Positions 1 to 8,645 of a DNA stretch of 36,580 bases are shown in pieces. Positions within the stretch are counted from its first letter, which is position 1; each line of letters starts with the position of its first letter. The stretch comes from an uncultured Saprospiraceae bacterium (GTDB lineage Bacteria > Bacteroidota > Bacteroidia > Chitinophagales > Saprospiraceae), in NCBI GenBank assembly GCA_937941765.1, contig CALDGQ010000092.1:1-36580 (forward strand). The letters are read 5' to 3'. The notes under the pieces are model-generated. The model worked only from the letters and a program-made list of their open reading frames with translations, ran no database searches and was not told the origin of the DNA. A program made the position numbers and the translations under genes.

Positions 1-623
1 TATTGACCTTCAAGATATGCTTCTGTGTTGAAGTTATCTTCGTCTTTCTGTTCTGGATTTGGGTTTAGAATACCTCTTTCAATTAAGACCATTTCGTTTA
101 CACGATCTGTTCTCCATTTGCAATATTCGTTTGCTTGGATCCAGTTCACACCTACTACTGGATAATCATCGTAAGATGGGTGTCTGAAGTAAGTTTCAAC
201 AAATGGTTCGTTGTAAGAAAGTTCTTCTCTCCATACCAAAGTATCAGGAAGTGCATTTCTATAAACTTCAGGATAGGACTCAATGAAAACTCTGTCCAAC
301 CAGTATAGATATTCTTTATAATCAATGTTAGCTACTTCTGTTTCATCCATGTAAAAAGAAGATACCGTAACTCGACGAGGAATTGAATTCCAGTCAAACA
401 TTACATCTTGGTCTGTTTGACCCATCGTAAATGTACCACCTTCAATCAAAACAAGATTAGGTCCAGTAGCTTGACCTTCGTAATCAATTTTTTCAAAACC
501 ACCCCACTTTTGGTCGTTCATATTCCAACCAGTAGTTGATGATTTTTCACTTTTCTTACACGAACTCAGCATAAGTGCACAAGCACAAGCTAGTAAACTG
601 CTGAATCTCAGGAATTTTTTCAT
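1..623 (-). CDS. gldJ: Gliding motility lipoprotein GldJ (partial, N-terminal part)
   Basis: This gene runs off the left edge; about 207 N-terminal codons are visible from the ATG at 623. The protein opens with a lipoprotein signal whose lipobox LSSC ends at Cys22. An FGE-sulfatase/SUMF1-like domain follows, with EGGTFTMG, FYMDETEV and YPVVGVNWIQA. The stretch DTLVWREELSYNEPF and the later FNTEAYLEG resemble GldJ more than its paralogue GldK. GldJ is a periplasmic-side outer-membrane lipoprotein needed for gliding and for stability of the GldK/T9SS machinery. It lies 108 nt downstream of a PorP/SprF gene on the same strand and is divergent from porU. In Flavobacterium johnsoniae, as I recall, gldJ is also next to porU and porV, which supports the call. 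The C-terminal half cannot be assessed. Confidence 0.88.
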   Translation of the reverse strand, partial: MKKFLRFSSLLACACALMLSSCKKSEKSSTTGWNMNDQKWGGFEKIDYEGQATGPNLVLIEGGTFTMGQTDQDVMFDWNSIPRRVTVSSFYMDETEVANIDYKEYLYWLDRVFIESYPEVYRNALPDTLVWREELSYNEPFVETYFRHPSYDDYPVVGVNWIQANEYCKWRTDRVNEMVLIERGILNPNPEQKDEDNFNTEAYLEGQ

Positions 624-655
624 TGTCGTAGATTATTTTTTTTGAGAAAGACTGA

Positions 656-663
656 CAAATATA
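656..663 (-). promoter_or_regulatory. Candidate -7 promoter element for gldJ
   Basis: The minus strand reads TATATTTG here, an exact match to the Bacteroidota -7 consensus TAnnTTTG. It sits 33 nt upstream of the gldJ ATG. I see no clear TTG -33 element at the usual distance, so this may be a weak internal promoter allowing gldJ to be expressed apart from the upstream PorP/SprF gene. Confidence 0.4.
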
Positions 664-731
664 GCGATTAAAATCTATAAGACATAAACGTCATAAATTT
701 TATCATAGTATTGGGGCGGGTGTTAAAATCT

Positions 732-1730
732 CTATCTAAACATTTGGAGACAATCATTCATATCGACTCTACCAGGATCCTCCAAATTTATGCGAATAGA
801 CAGTTCATGGCTTCCTCCGGTTTTGCCCGCTAATCCATTGATTGTCAGATCATAACTGTATCCGAATTTAAATTTTCCTTGTTGAGCTCCTACCAAAACA
901 ATGACTGAATCACTATTAGTTCTTGCTCGACGATACCATACACCTCCAAATACCATTCCCATGTTAGCATAAGTACCAATATTTAATTGACCAAAACCAC
1001 CTTGACGTATAAAAAGAATATTTGGTGATAAGTAAGACCCCATAGCGTTTCTAGTAGGTTTTTTCAATTCAATTTGTGCACCACCATGGATGGTCCAACG
1101 GGCCGGAAGTCCGATATCTAAATTTTCATTAATATTTAGGATTGCTTCGTTTGGTCTATTTAGATGTTTTATAGAAACACCTGCATAAAATTGTTTGCTA
1201 TAAAGAAGTACACCTGTGGATATTTCAGGAATTGTTTTATTCAAAACCTCAGGTCTTGTTTCTCCAGAATCTGCATTAAGGTCTACACCAGTTTCTGGGT
1301 CCACCATATTTCCAAAGATTAATTTATCCCAATTCAATCGAGCTTGAATCATACCAGCTTCAACTCCCAATTTCAAATTCAAATTTCTATTTATCTGAAC
1401 ACGGTAAGCATAAAATGCTGTTAATGAATTGGTTTTGTACAATCCTTGCCCAGCATCATCTGCTTGTACCATCACACCAAAGCCACTATTCATGGGTTTA
1501 ATCCATTGATCATAAGAAGCTGCATAAGTTACATAAGCGGCACCATTATCCCATGCACTCCATTGATTTCTATAGTTGATTGCAAGATTCGGAGCATATG
1601 AATTTCCTGTAAAAGCAGGGTTTATTTGCAAAGGGGCATTATAATATTGACTAAATATAGGATCCTGCCCATATGAGAAAAAATAACAAGTTAATGCGAG
1701 AACTAGTAGGAGTAGTTTTTGTCTAATCAT
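732..1730 (-). CDS. Type IX secretion system membrane protein, PorP/SprF family
   Basis: The 332-residue protein has an N-terminal signal peptide ending near SYG/QDP. The family opening follows: QDPIFSQYYNAPLQINPAFTG. This is a hallmark of the PorP/SprF outer-membrane beta-barrel family. The rest is rich in short amphipathic strands and ends FSIRI-like (HELSIRINLEDPG), as barrels do. Family members either are the core T9SS PorP or act as partner proteins for secretion of particular adhesins (SprF with SprB). No SprB-like adhesin gene is adjacent, and the gene is probably co-transcribed with gldJ, so it could be a core component. Sequence alone does not separate PorP from SprF. The start ATG at 1730 directly precedes the signal peptide. 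Confidence 0.85.
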   Translation of the reverse strand: MIRQKLLLLVLALTCYFFSYGQDPIFSQYYNAPLQINPAFTGNSYAPNLAINYRNQWSAWDNGAAYVTYAASYDQWIKPMNSGFGVMVQADDAGQGLYKTNSLTAFYAYRVQINRNLNLKLGVEAGMIQARLNWDKLIFGNMVDPETGVDLNADSGETRPEVLNKTIPEISTGVLLYSKQFYAGVSIKHLNRPNEAILNINENLDIGLPARWTIHGGAQIELKKPTRNAMGSYLSPNILFIRQGGFGQLNIGTYANMGMVFGGVWYRRARTNSDSVIVLVGAQQGKFKFGYSYDLTINGLAGKTGGSHELSIRINLEDPGRVDMNDCLQMFR

Positions 1731-1886
1731 TGACTTAATTTCGATTTAAAACGAAGGAAGACTTAATTTAAGTTTGTTAAAGTCAGTTATTCAATATATT
1801 CGTAACAATATTCACAAATGCTTAACGTTTCTATAACATTCTAAATTGCTTACTTTAAACGAAACGCAGAACAACCCTTTAAAGAT

Positions 1887-4800
1887 ATGAAGAAATATTG
1901 GCTCTTAGTTTTTTTTATTCCACTTTTGACGTCACTCGTCGCGAAAAATACCTACGAAATTACTGCAGATCTTAAATGGGATAACGAACCAATTATATAT
2001 GTTAGCCCTGAAGAACAAGAATTTAAGATTTATTCGTTTGAAGGAGCAGGTGCACATGCAGCATTTCCAGTCTTACCTTTTTATCGACACCGTGAAAAAA
2101 TGGATGGTCCTGGTAAGTTAACCGTTGAAATTTTGGCCGTTGAATTTGAATCCTTTACAAAAAATGAAGGCCCTGAAGACGCTATATTATCTGAAGTTTT
2201 AATTTTTGATACTCGAATCAATCAAAATAAAAATCAATTTTTCGGTAACGTTGATTTTGTGCCGATTATTAAAACAGGAAGTGGTCAATATGAAAGAGTT
2301 GTTTCCATCAGATTGAAAGTAACACATTCTCCTGCGATTCAAGCTAGCAAACCAAAAAGTCCAAATACCTATAATTCAGTTTTAGAAGTTGGAGATATCT
2401 ACAAACTTTCGGTCAATAACAATGGTATTCATCGTATCAGTGCATCTATGCTAACGGATATGGGTATTGATATTGCTTCTATTGATCCGAAAAAGATTAA
2501 AATATTTGGAAACGGAGGTGGATTGTTACCAGAACCTATCAATCAATTTAGATATGATGATTTAGAGGAAAACGCAATTTTTGTTTCAGGTGAAGCCGAT
2601 GGAAGTTTTGATAGCAATGACTACATATTGTTTTATGCCGAAGATAAAGGCAAATGGAACTATGAAGCAAAGGTTCAAAAATTCAGACATCAGACAGATA
2701 TTTATGATAATGCTAATTATTATTTCTTAAAAGTTGATGTTTCAAACGGGTTAAGAATTGAAGAGCAAGCATCCATATCATCTACTAATTACACGACCGA
2801 TTCATTTGATGATTATACGCATTTTGAAGAAGATAAAATCAATTTATTAAGATCATATGTTTCTGCTCAAGGATCCGGAAAAAGATGGTTTGGTGACACA
2901 TTTAAAGCGACTAGAGAAAGAACTTATGGTTCCTTTAATTTCCCAAATTTAATTCAATCAGAACCTATTAATCTAGAAGCAGTTTTTGTCGGAAGATATG
3001 ACAGCAGCACTTCTTTTAAAGCCACTATTGGAGATCAAACATTTAGTCAAAACATTCCCAATATTACGTCCAATAGCAATCAAGGTTATTATGCTAGGCA
3101 AGGTGTTATGGGGGAATCATTTTTCACAAATAGCAGTTCAATTGATGTAACAATCAATTATCCAGCAGTTGGAGATGGTTCCAATGAAGGTTGGTTAGAT
3201 TATATTACATTGAACTGTCGGAGATCATTAAAAATGTCAGGTGATCAAATGCGCTTTAGAGATAAGAAGACATTAGATGCCATGACTTCAACTTTTAAAT
3301 TGGCTGATTTAAATGCTGCTGCAATTGTTTGGGATATAACAGATCCACTCAAGCCTAAAAGACAAACTGGAGTATTTAATAACAATGAGTTTTCATTTGG
3401 TGCTTCTACTATGACTGAATTGAAAGAGTATATTGCTTTTACTGGCAATGATTATTACAGTCCTTCTATCATTGGTCAAGTCCCTAATCAAAATTTGCAT
3501 GCAATTGATCAAGTTGATATGGTTGTGGTTTATCATGCTGCATTTGAAACTGCAGTGGATCGTTTTATTGAGCATCGTTCTAGTCATAGTGGTTTGGTCA
3601 TTGCGAAAGCTTTAATTGATGAAGTTTATAACGAATTTGGAGGTGGAAATAAAGATGTGACTGCTATCAGAGATATGGCAGAAATGATACACTATAGAAA
3701 TCCTAATTTCAAATACTTGTTATTGTTCGGTGATGGTTCATTTGATTACAAAAACATTTTGGAATTACCAGAAGATAGAACCCATCAATTTATTCCACCT
3801 TATGAAACTTTTGAATCATTCGAAGTAATTGACTCCTCCCCTTCTGATGATTATTATTGCCTACTAAGCCCAGGTGAAGGAAGTGTTGGAATGAATGGCG
3901 AATTGGATATAGCAATTGGTAGATTTCCAGTAAAGACAATTCAAGAAGCAGAAGATGTGGTCGACAAAATAATTCGATACGACGCTAATCCAGTTACACT
4001 TGGTGATTGGAGAAATCGAATCGCATTTATTGGAGATGATGAAGATACCAATCGACATGTACAAGATGCTAACAGTGTATCTACAATTGTCGAAGACAAC
4101 CATTCCGAATACAATATTGACAAGATTTACTTTGACGCATTTCAACAAATATCTACACCTGGAGGCGAACGTTTTCCATCTGCAACTGAAGCTATCAACA
4201 ACAATATGTTCAAAGGTTTGTTGGCGATTAATTATCTAGGACATGGAGGTTCGCAAGGATGGGCACAGGAAAGAGTGTTGCAAGTTCCTGATATTAACTC
4301 ATGGAACAATGAAAATAAATTACCACTATTTGTAACCGCTACTTGTTCTTTCACAGGATATGACGAACCTGATTATGTAACAGGAGGAGAATTGGCATTT
4401 TTAAATCCTCGCGGAGGTGCCATCGGTTTACTAACAACTGTAAGAGCAGTGTTTGCACATGCTAATAAAAAACTAGCAGAAGCAGTGTTTGAAAGAATGT
4501 TCAACAAAGTAAATGGGGAATATTATACAATTGGTGAATTGATTAGAGTGTCTAAAAATGAATCTGGAGCTGGAATTACAAATAATAGAAAATTCACTTT
4601 AATTGGAGATCCTTCCATGTATCTTGCTATTCCTAAATTTGGAGTGAACACTTTGAAAATAAATGGAGCCGCAATAGATTCCATGAGTATCGATACGATC
4701 AATGCATTACAAGAAGTCGAGATTGAAGGGGCAGTCGTAGATCTCAATGGTAATATTATGACCAATTTCAATGGTAAAGTATTCCCAACAATATTTGACA

Positions 4801-5741
4801 AAGTACAAACAATTACTACGCTAGGTCAAAATACTGGTAGTAGTCCTTTCCCTTTCAAACTTCAAAAGAACATCATTTTTAAAGGAGTCGCAAGTGTTGT
4901 AAATGGATTGTTTAGCTTCAAATTTATTGTACCTAAAGATATTGATTATCAGTTTGGGAATGCAAAAATCAGTTATTATGCACACGATGAAGTTGACCGA
5001 GATGCAGCTGGTTTTTCAGAACAATTAATTGTAGGTGGCACTGATCCCAATGCAATTGCTGATGATCAAGGACCTTTGGTTGAAGTTTACATGAATACAG
5101 AAGAATTTGCATTTGGTGGCCTGACGGATGAGAATCCAACATTGCTAGTAAAACTTGAAGATGATCTTGGTATTAATGTTACAGGGTCTGCCATTGGTCA
5201 CGACTTATCTGGTGTACTGGATGATGATACTCAAAATAGCTATCAACTGAATGACTTTTATGAATCTGAATTAGACAACTATAAAAAAGGAACGGTTCGA
5301 TATCCGCTATATAACCTAGCAGAAGGACGGCATAAAATTAGTGTGAAAGCATGGGATGTAGCCAATAATTCAGCAGAAGGTTTTACAGAATTTATCGTAG
5401 CAAACAATGGCCAGGTTGCTTTAGACCATGTCTTCAACTACCCAAATCCATTTACAGATCATACTGATTTTCAGTTTGAACACAATTTACCTGGACAAGC
5501 AATGGATGTGCAAGTGCAGATATTCACGGTTGCGGGAAGACTCGTCAAGACCATTCAACAGAACATATACGCTGAAGGCTATCGAATTGCGAATGAATTA
5601 ACTTGGGATGGAAAAGATGAATTCGGTGACCAATTAGGTAAAGGTGTTTATTTATACAAAATCAAAATAAGAGCCGATCAAGGCACAGAGAATTATTTAA
5701 AATCTGAAAGTGAATTTGAAAAGCTAGTTATTCTCAAATAA
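1887..5741 (+). CDS. porU: T9SS cell-surface attachment protease PorU (C25 gingipain-like)
   Basis: PorU is the sortase-like cysteine protease of the T9SS attachment complex. It removes the C-terminal sorting domain of cargo and joins the cargo to surface lipopolysaccharide. The 1284-residue protein has a signal peptide (MKKYWLLVFFIPLL), a long beta-rich prodomain-like region, and a C25 caspase/gingipain fold. The predicted catalytic pair is visible as His786 in NYLGHGGSQGW and Cys820 in VTATCSFTGYD. The C-terminus has NYPNPF and a FlgD-like strand domain with WDGKDEFGDQLGKGVYLYK, a T9SS type A sorting domain of the kind PorU itself keeps. Three porV-type genes follow, the known partner of PorU. 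The 156-nt divergent gap to the PorP/SprF gene should hold promoters for both directions. Confidence 0.93.
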   Translation: MKKYWLLVFFIPLLTSLVAKNTYEITADLKWDNEPIIYVSPEEQEFKIYSFEGAGAHAAFPVLPFYRHREKMDGPGKLTVEILAVEFESFTKNEGPEDAILSEVLIFDTRINQNKNQFFGNVDFVPIIKTGSGQYERVVSIRLKVTHSPAIQASKPKSPNTYNSVLEVGDIYKLSVNNNGIHRISASMLTDMGIDIASIDPKKIKIFGNGGGLLPEPINQFRYDDLEENAIFVSGEADGSFDSNDYILFYAEDKGKWNYEAKVQKFRHQTDIYDNANYYFLKVDVSNGLRIEEQASISSTNYTTDSFDDYTHFEEDKINLLRSYVSAQGSGKRWFGDTFKATRERTYGSFNFPNLIQSEPINLEAVFVGRYDSSTSFKATIGDQTFSQNIPNITSNSNQGYYARQGVMGESFFTNSSSIDVTINYPAVGDGSNEGWLDYITLNCRRSLKMSGDQMRFRDKKTLDAMTSTFKLADLNAAAIVWDITDPLKPKRQTGVFNNNEFSFGASTMTELKEYIAFTGNDYYSPSIIGQVPNQNLHAIDQVDMVVVYHAAFETAVDRFIEHRSSHSGLVIAKALIDEVYNEFGGGNKDVTAIRDMAEMIHYRNPNFKYLLLFGDGSFDYKNILELPEDRTHQFIPPYETFESFEVIDSSPSDDYYCLLSPGEGSVGMNGELDIAIGRFPVKTIQEAEDVVDKIIRYDANPVTLGDWRNRIAFIGDDEDTNRHVQDANSVSTIVEDNHSEYNIDKIYFDAFQQISTPGGERFPSATEAINNNMFKGLLAINYLGHGGSQGWAQERVLQVPDINSWNNENKLPLFVTATCSFTGYDEPDYVTGGELAFLNPRGGAIGLLTTVRAVFAHANKKLAEAVFERMFNKVNGEYYTIGELIRVSKNESGAGITNNRKFTLIGDPSMYLAIPKFGVNTLKINGAAIDSMSIDTINALQEVEIEGAVVDLNGNIMTNFNGKVFPTIFDKVQTITTLGQNTGSSPFPFKLQKNIIFKGVASVVNGLFSFKFIVPKDIDYQFGNAKISYYAHDEVDRDAAGFSEQLIVGGTDPNAIADDQGPLVEVYMNTEEFAFGGLTDENPTLLVKLEDDLGINVTGSAIGHDLSGVLDDDTQNSYQLNDFYESELDNYKKGTVRYPLYNLAEGRHKISVKAWDVANNSAEGFTEFIVANNGQVALDHVFNYPNPFTDHTDFQFEHNLPGQAMDVQVQIFTVAGRLVKTIQQNIYAEGYRIANELTWDGKDEFGDQLGKGVYLYKIKIRADQGTENYLKSESEFEKLVILK

Positions 5742-5814
5742 ATAGACCATATAATAAAAAAATATATGTATGTTACTATTAATTTGATTGCAATAACTTT
5801 CTTTAACAAATCAT

Positions 5815-5822
5815 TATATTTG
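5815..5822 (+). promoter_or_regulatory. Candidate -7 promoter element for porV copy 1
   Basis: TATATTTG matches the Bacteroidota -7 consensus TAnnTTTG exactly and lies 40 nt before the porV ATG at 5863. A TTG at 5788-5790 is 24 nt upstream of it, slightly longer than the usual -33 spacing. This would let porV be transcribed independently of porU, whose stop is 73 nt upstream of the element. Confidence 0.5.
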
Positions 5823-5862
5823 TGGAACCTTTTAATAGATTATAAGAACTCGATTTAAAATT

Positions 5863-7083
5863 ATGAAAAAGCAATATTTATTTACTTTAATAGTATTAGC
5901 TACGTTGATATTTCCAAATTTAGCAAATGCACAGTTTGGTTGTGAATTCAATGTAGAAACTGGACAATGGCAAGCCGCAGATGGTGGTCCTTGTGTTAAT
6001 ACCATTATTACAGCCGTTCCGTTTTTGAAAATCGTTCCAGATGCACGATCAGGTGCTATGGGTGATGTCGGAATTGCTATTTCTCCAGATGCAAATGCTA
6101 TGCATTTCAATTCTTCAAAGTTAGCTTTCGCAACCAAAGATGTGGGTCTTTCAGTTACCTATACACCATGGTTGAGAGCATTGAATATTCAAGATGTTTA
6201 TCTTGCTTATTTATCTGGATACAAAAAATTATCTGACAATGAAGCAATCGGAGTTGGACTTCGTTTCTTCTCTTTAGGAAGTATCAATTTTACAGATGAG
6301 AATGGTCAACCACTTGGTACTGGAAAACCGAATGAGTTTGAAGTCAAAGCATCGTATGCTAGAAAATTATCGGAACACTTCTCAACTGCAATTGGTGCAA
6401 AATTCATTTTCTCAAATTTAGCTGCTGGTCAACAAATTGGTGATATTGAAATCACACCAGGTACGGCAGGAGCTGCTGATATCTCTTTCACTTATAATAA
6501 TGAAGTAGACGTATCTGATAACAAAACAGATTTGACGATTGGTTTGGCTTTGACAAATTTGGGTACAAAGATTTCTTATACCAATTCAATTAACAAAGAT
6601 TTTATTCCTGCCAACTTAGGATTAGGTGCCGCTTGGAAATTCAACTTTGATGAATATAACTCTTTGACTTTCGCAACAGACATCAATAAGTTATTGGTTC
6701 CTACCCCATCGGAAACAGATGAGGATGGAACACCTGGACCTGATTATCGTCAGCAATCAATGTTTGGTGGTATGTTGTCTTCTTTTGGTGATGCACCTGG
6801 TGGTGGTAATGAGGAGTTGAGAGAGTTGATGTATTCTTTAGGATTGGAATATTGGTATGATGATCAATTTGCATTGCGTATGGGATATTACTCTGAGCAT
6901 GCAACCAAAGGAAATAGAAAATTCTTTACAGTAGGTTTAGGAATGAAATATAACATCTTCGGATTAAATATCTCATACTTAGTACCAACTACACAACAAA
7001 GAAATCCATTGGACAATACCTTACGTTTTTCTTTATTATTTGACTTCGAAGCATTTAGTGCAGACGAAGTGCCAACTAATTAA
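5863..7083 (+). CDS. porV: T9SS outer-membrane protein PorV (copy 1)
   Basis: PorV (LptO) is a FadL-like 14-strand outer-membrane barrel. It binds cargo C-terminal domains at the translocon and delivers them to PorU. The 406-residue protein has a signal peptide cleaved near ANA/QFG, a short cysteine-bracketed segment (CEFNVETG...GGPC), then the family signature TAVPFLKIVPDARSGAMGD and GIAISPDANAMHFN. The C-terminus LRFSLLFDFEAF is a barrel-closing strand. It sits 121 nt after porU and before two further homologues. As the copy next to porU with its own promoter candidate and terminator, it is the likeliest canonical PorV, although copy 2 is so similar that the roles could be shared. Confidence 0.9.
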   Translation: MKKQYLFTLIVLATLIFPNLANAQFGCEFNVETGQWQAADGGPCVNTIITAVPFLKIVPDARSGAMGDVGIAISPDANAMHFNSSKLAFATKDVGLSVTYTPWLRALNIQDVYLAYLSGYKKLSDNEAIGVGLRFFSLGSINFTDENGQPLGTGKPNEFEVKASYARKLSEHFSTAIGAKFIFSNLAAGQQIGDIEITPGTAGAADISFTYNNEVDVSDNKTDLTIGLALTNLGTKISYTNSINKDFIPANLGLGAAWKFNFDEYNSLTFATDINKLLVPTPSETDEDGTPGPDYRQQSMFGGMLSSFGDAPGGGNEELRELMYSLGLEYWYDDQFALRMGYYSEHATKGNRKFFTVGLGMKYNIFGLNISYLVPTTQQRNPLDNTLRFSLLFDFEAFSADEVPTN

Positions 7084-7104
7084 ACACTGTATTTACAAAA
7101 CAGT

Positions 7105-7143
7105 AAAGAGCTTGTATGATTCATTCATACAAGCTCTTTTTTT
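7105..7143 (+). terminator. Rho-independent terminator after porV copy 1
   Basis: Two perfect 15-bp arms at 7105-7119 and 7125-7139 enclose a 5-nt loop and run directly into a tract of seven T residues. This is the strongest terminator in the window and indicates that copy 2 at 7256 is transcribed from its own promoter. Confidence 0.88.
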
Positions 7144-7255
7144 ATGCCTTATTTCGTGTCAGAGATGAGAGGTTGAAATAATATTAACAATACAATAACA
7201 GAAACTTAACATTCGTTCTATAAGTGCTTACTAAATAACATAAAACACACTTATC

Positions 7256-8473
7256 ATGAGAACATCGTTTCTAACACTATGTTTAACACTCTCTGCATTT
7301 CTATTCTCAAATTCGCTTCAAGCAACTGATTGCGTTTTCAATATTCAATCCGGAAAATGGGAAGCTCCAGGTGGAGGTCCTTGCGTCAATACATTAATCA
7401 CTACATTACCATTTTTAAGAATCACACCTGATGCACGATCAGGAGCAATGGGTGATGCTGGAATTGCCATCTCACCTGATGCGAATGCTATGCATTTCAA
7501 TTCTTCTAAATTAGCTTTTGCAACAAAAGATGTCGGATTATCTGTGACCTACACACCATGGTTAAAAGCATTACAAGTTGACGATGTTTATTTAGCTTAT
7601 TTGAGTGGATATAAAAAGATATCGAAAAATGAAGCAATTGGAATGGGTCTTCGTTATTTTTCAATGGGAAGTATCAATTTCACCGATGACAACGGAGAAC
7701 CATTAGGAACGGGGAAACCAAATGAATTTGAAGTGAAAGCATCTTATTCAAGAAAACTATCTGATCATTTTTCTACAGCAATAGGAGGTAAATTTATTTA
7801 TTCAAATTTGGCAGCAGGTCAGCAAACAGGTGGTATTGATATCACGGCCGTAAAAGCAGGTGCAGCGGATATCTCTTTTACCTATAAAAATCAAGTAGAT
7901 GTTTCAAACAAAAAAACAGATTTAACGATTGGGTTGGCAATTACCAATCTTGGGACAAAAGTTTCTTACACCAATTCCATAAACAAAGATTTTATTCCAG
8001 CGAATTTAGGACTCGGAGCAGCATGGAAAATCAATATTGATGAGTTCAACTCTATAACCTTTGCAACAGACATCAATAAGTTATTGGTCCCTACCCCATC
8101 TGATAACGATGAAGATGGCGATGGTATACCAGATCACCTTCAACAATCCATGTTTGCGGGCGCACTTTCTTCATTTGGTGATGCGCCGAATGGTGGAAAA
8201 GAAGAGCTCAAAGAACTAATGTATTCTATTGGAATGGAATATTGGTATGCTGATCAATTTGCATTGAGGATGGGTTATTATACAGAGGATTCAACGAAAG
8301 GTAATAGAAAATTTTTCACAGTGGGATTGGGAATGAAGTATAATGTTTTTGGTATGAACATTTCATATCTAGTTCCGACAACTCAACAAAGAAATCCATT
8401 AGATAATACTTTGCGCTTTTCTCTTTTATTTGACTTCGAAGCATTTAGTGCGGATGAAACTTCTGACATATAA
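7256..8473 (+). CDS. PorV-family outer-membrane protein (copy 2, recent duplicate)
   Basis: The 405-residue protein matches the previous PorV almost throughout. Shared features include the cysteine-bracketed N-terminal segment (CVFNIQSGKWEAPGGGPC), PDARSGAMGDAGIAISPD, and the near-identical C-terminal strands ending FDFEAFSADE. Some DNA stretches of 20-25 nt are identical between the copies, for example around 8437-8455. It starts MRTSFLTLCLTLSAFLF with cleavage near LQA/TDC. A visible difference is an acidic insertion, DNDEDGDGIPDH, in place of the TDEDGTPGPDY of copy 1; it has the spacing of a DxDxDG calcium-binding loop. The function is presumably cargo shuttling to PorU, perhaps for a different cargo set. 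No obvious TAnnTTTG element lies in the 116-nt gap after the terminator. Confidence 0.87.
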   Translation: MRTSFLTLCLTLSAFLFSNSLQATDCVFNIQSGKWEAPGGGPCVNTLITTLPFLRITPDARSGAMGDAGIAISPDANAMHFNSSKLAFATKDVGLSVTYTPWLKALQVDDVYLAYLSGYKKISKNEAIGMGLRYFSMGSINFTDDNGEPLGTGKPNEFEVKASYSRKLSDHFSTAIGGKFIYSNLAAGQQTGGIDITAVKAGAADISFTYKNQVDVSNKKTDLTIGLAITNLGTKVSYTNSINKDFIPANLGLGAAWKINIDEFNSITFATDINKLLVPTPSDNDEDGDGIPDHLQQSMFAGALSSFGDAPNGGKEELKELMYSIGMEYWYADQFALRMGYYTEDSTKGNRKFFTVGLGMKYNVFGMNISYLVPTTQQRNPLDNTLRFSLLFDFEAFSADETSDI

Positions 8474-8645
8474 CATTCAGATGCCGACACCAAATTACTA
8501 TATCTGAAACAAGTTATTTTCTAAAAATTTAGTGACAAAATGAGGCAACTTTAAAAAAAATAAACACAAAAAACAAGATAATATCTCTATACAAATGGTT
8601 GTTTTATGAATGCCCTGTTTTTAATAACAAACCAATTACTTAATT

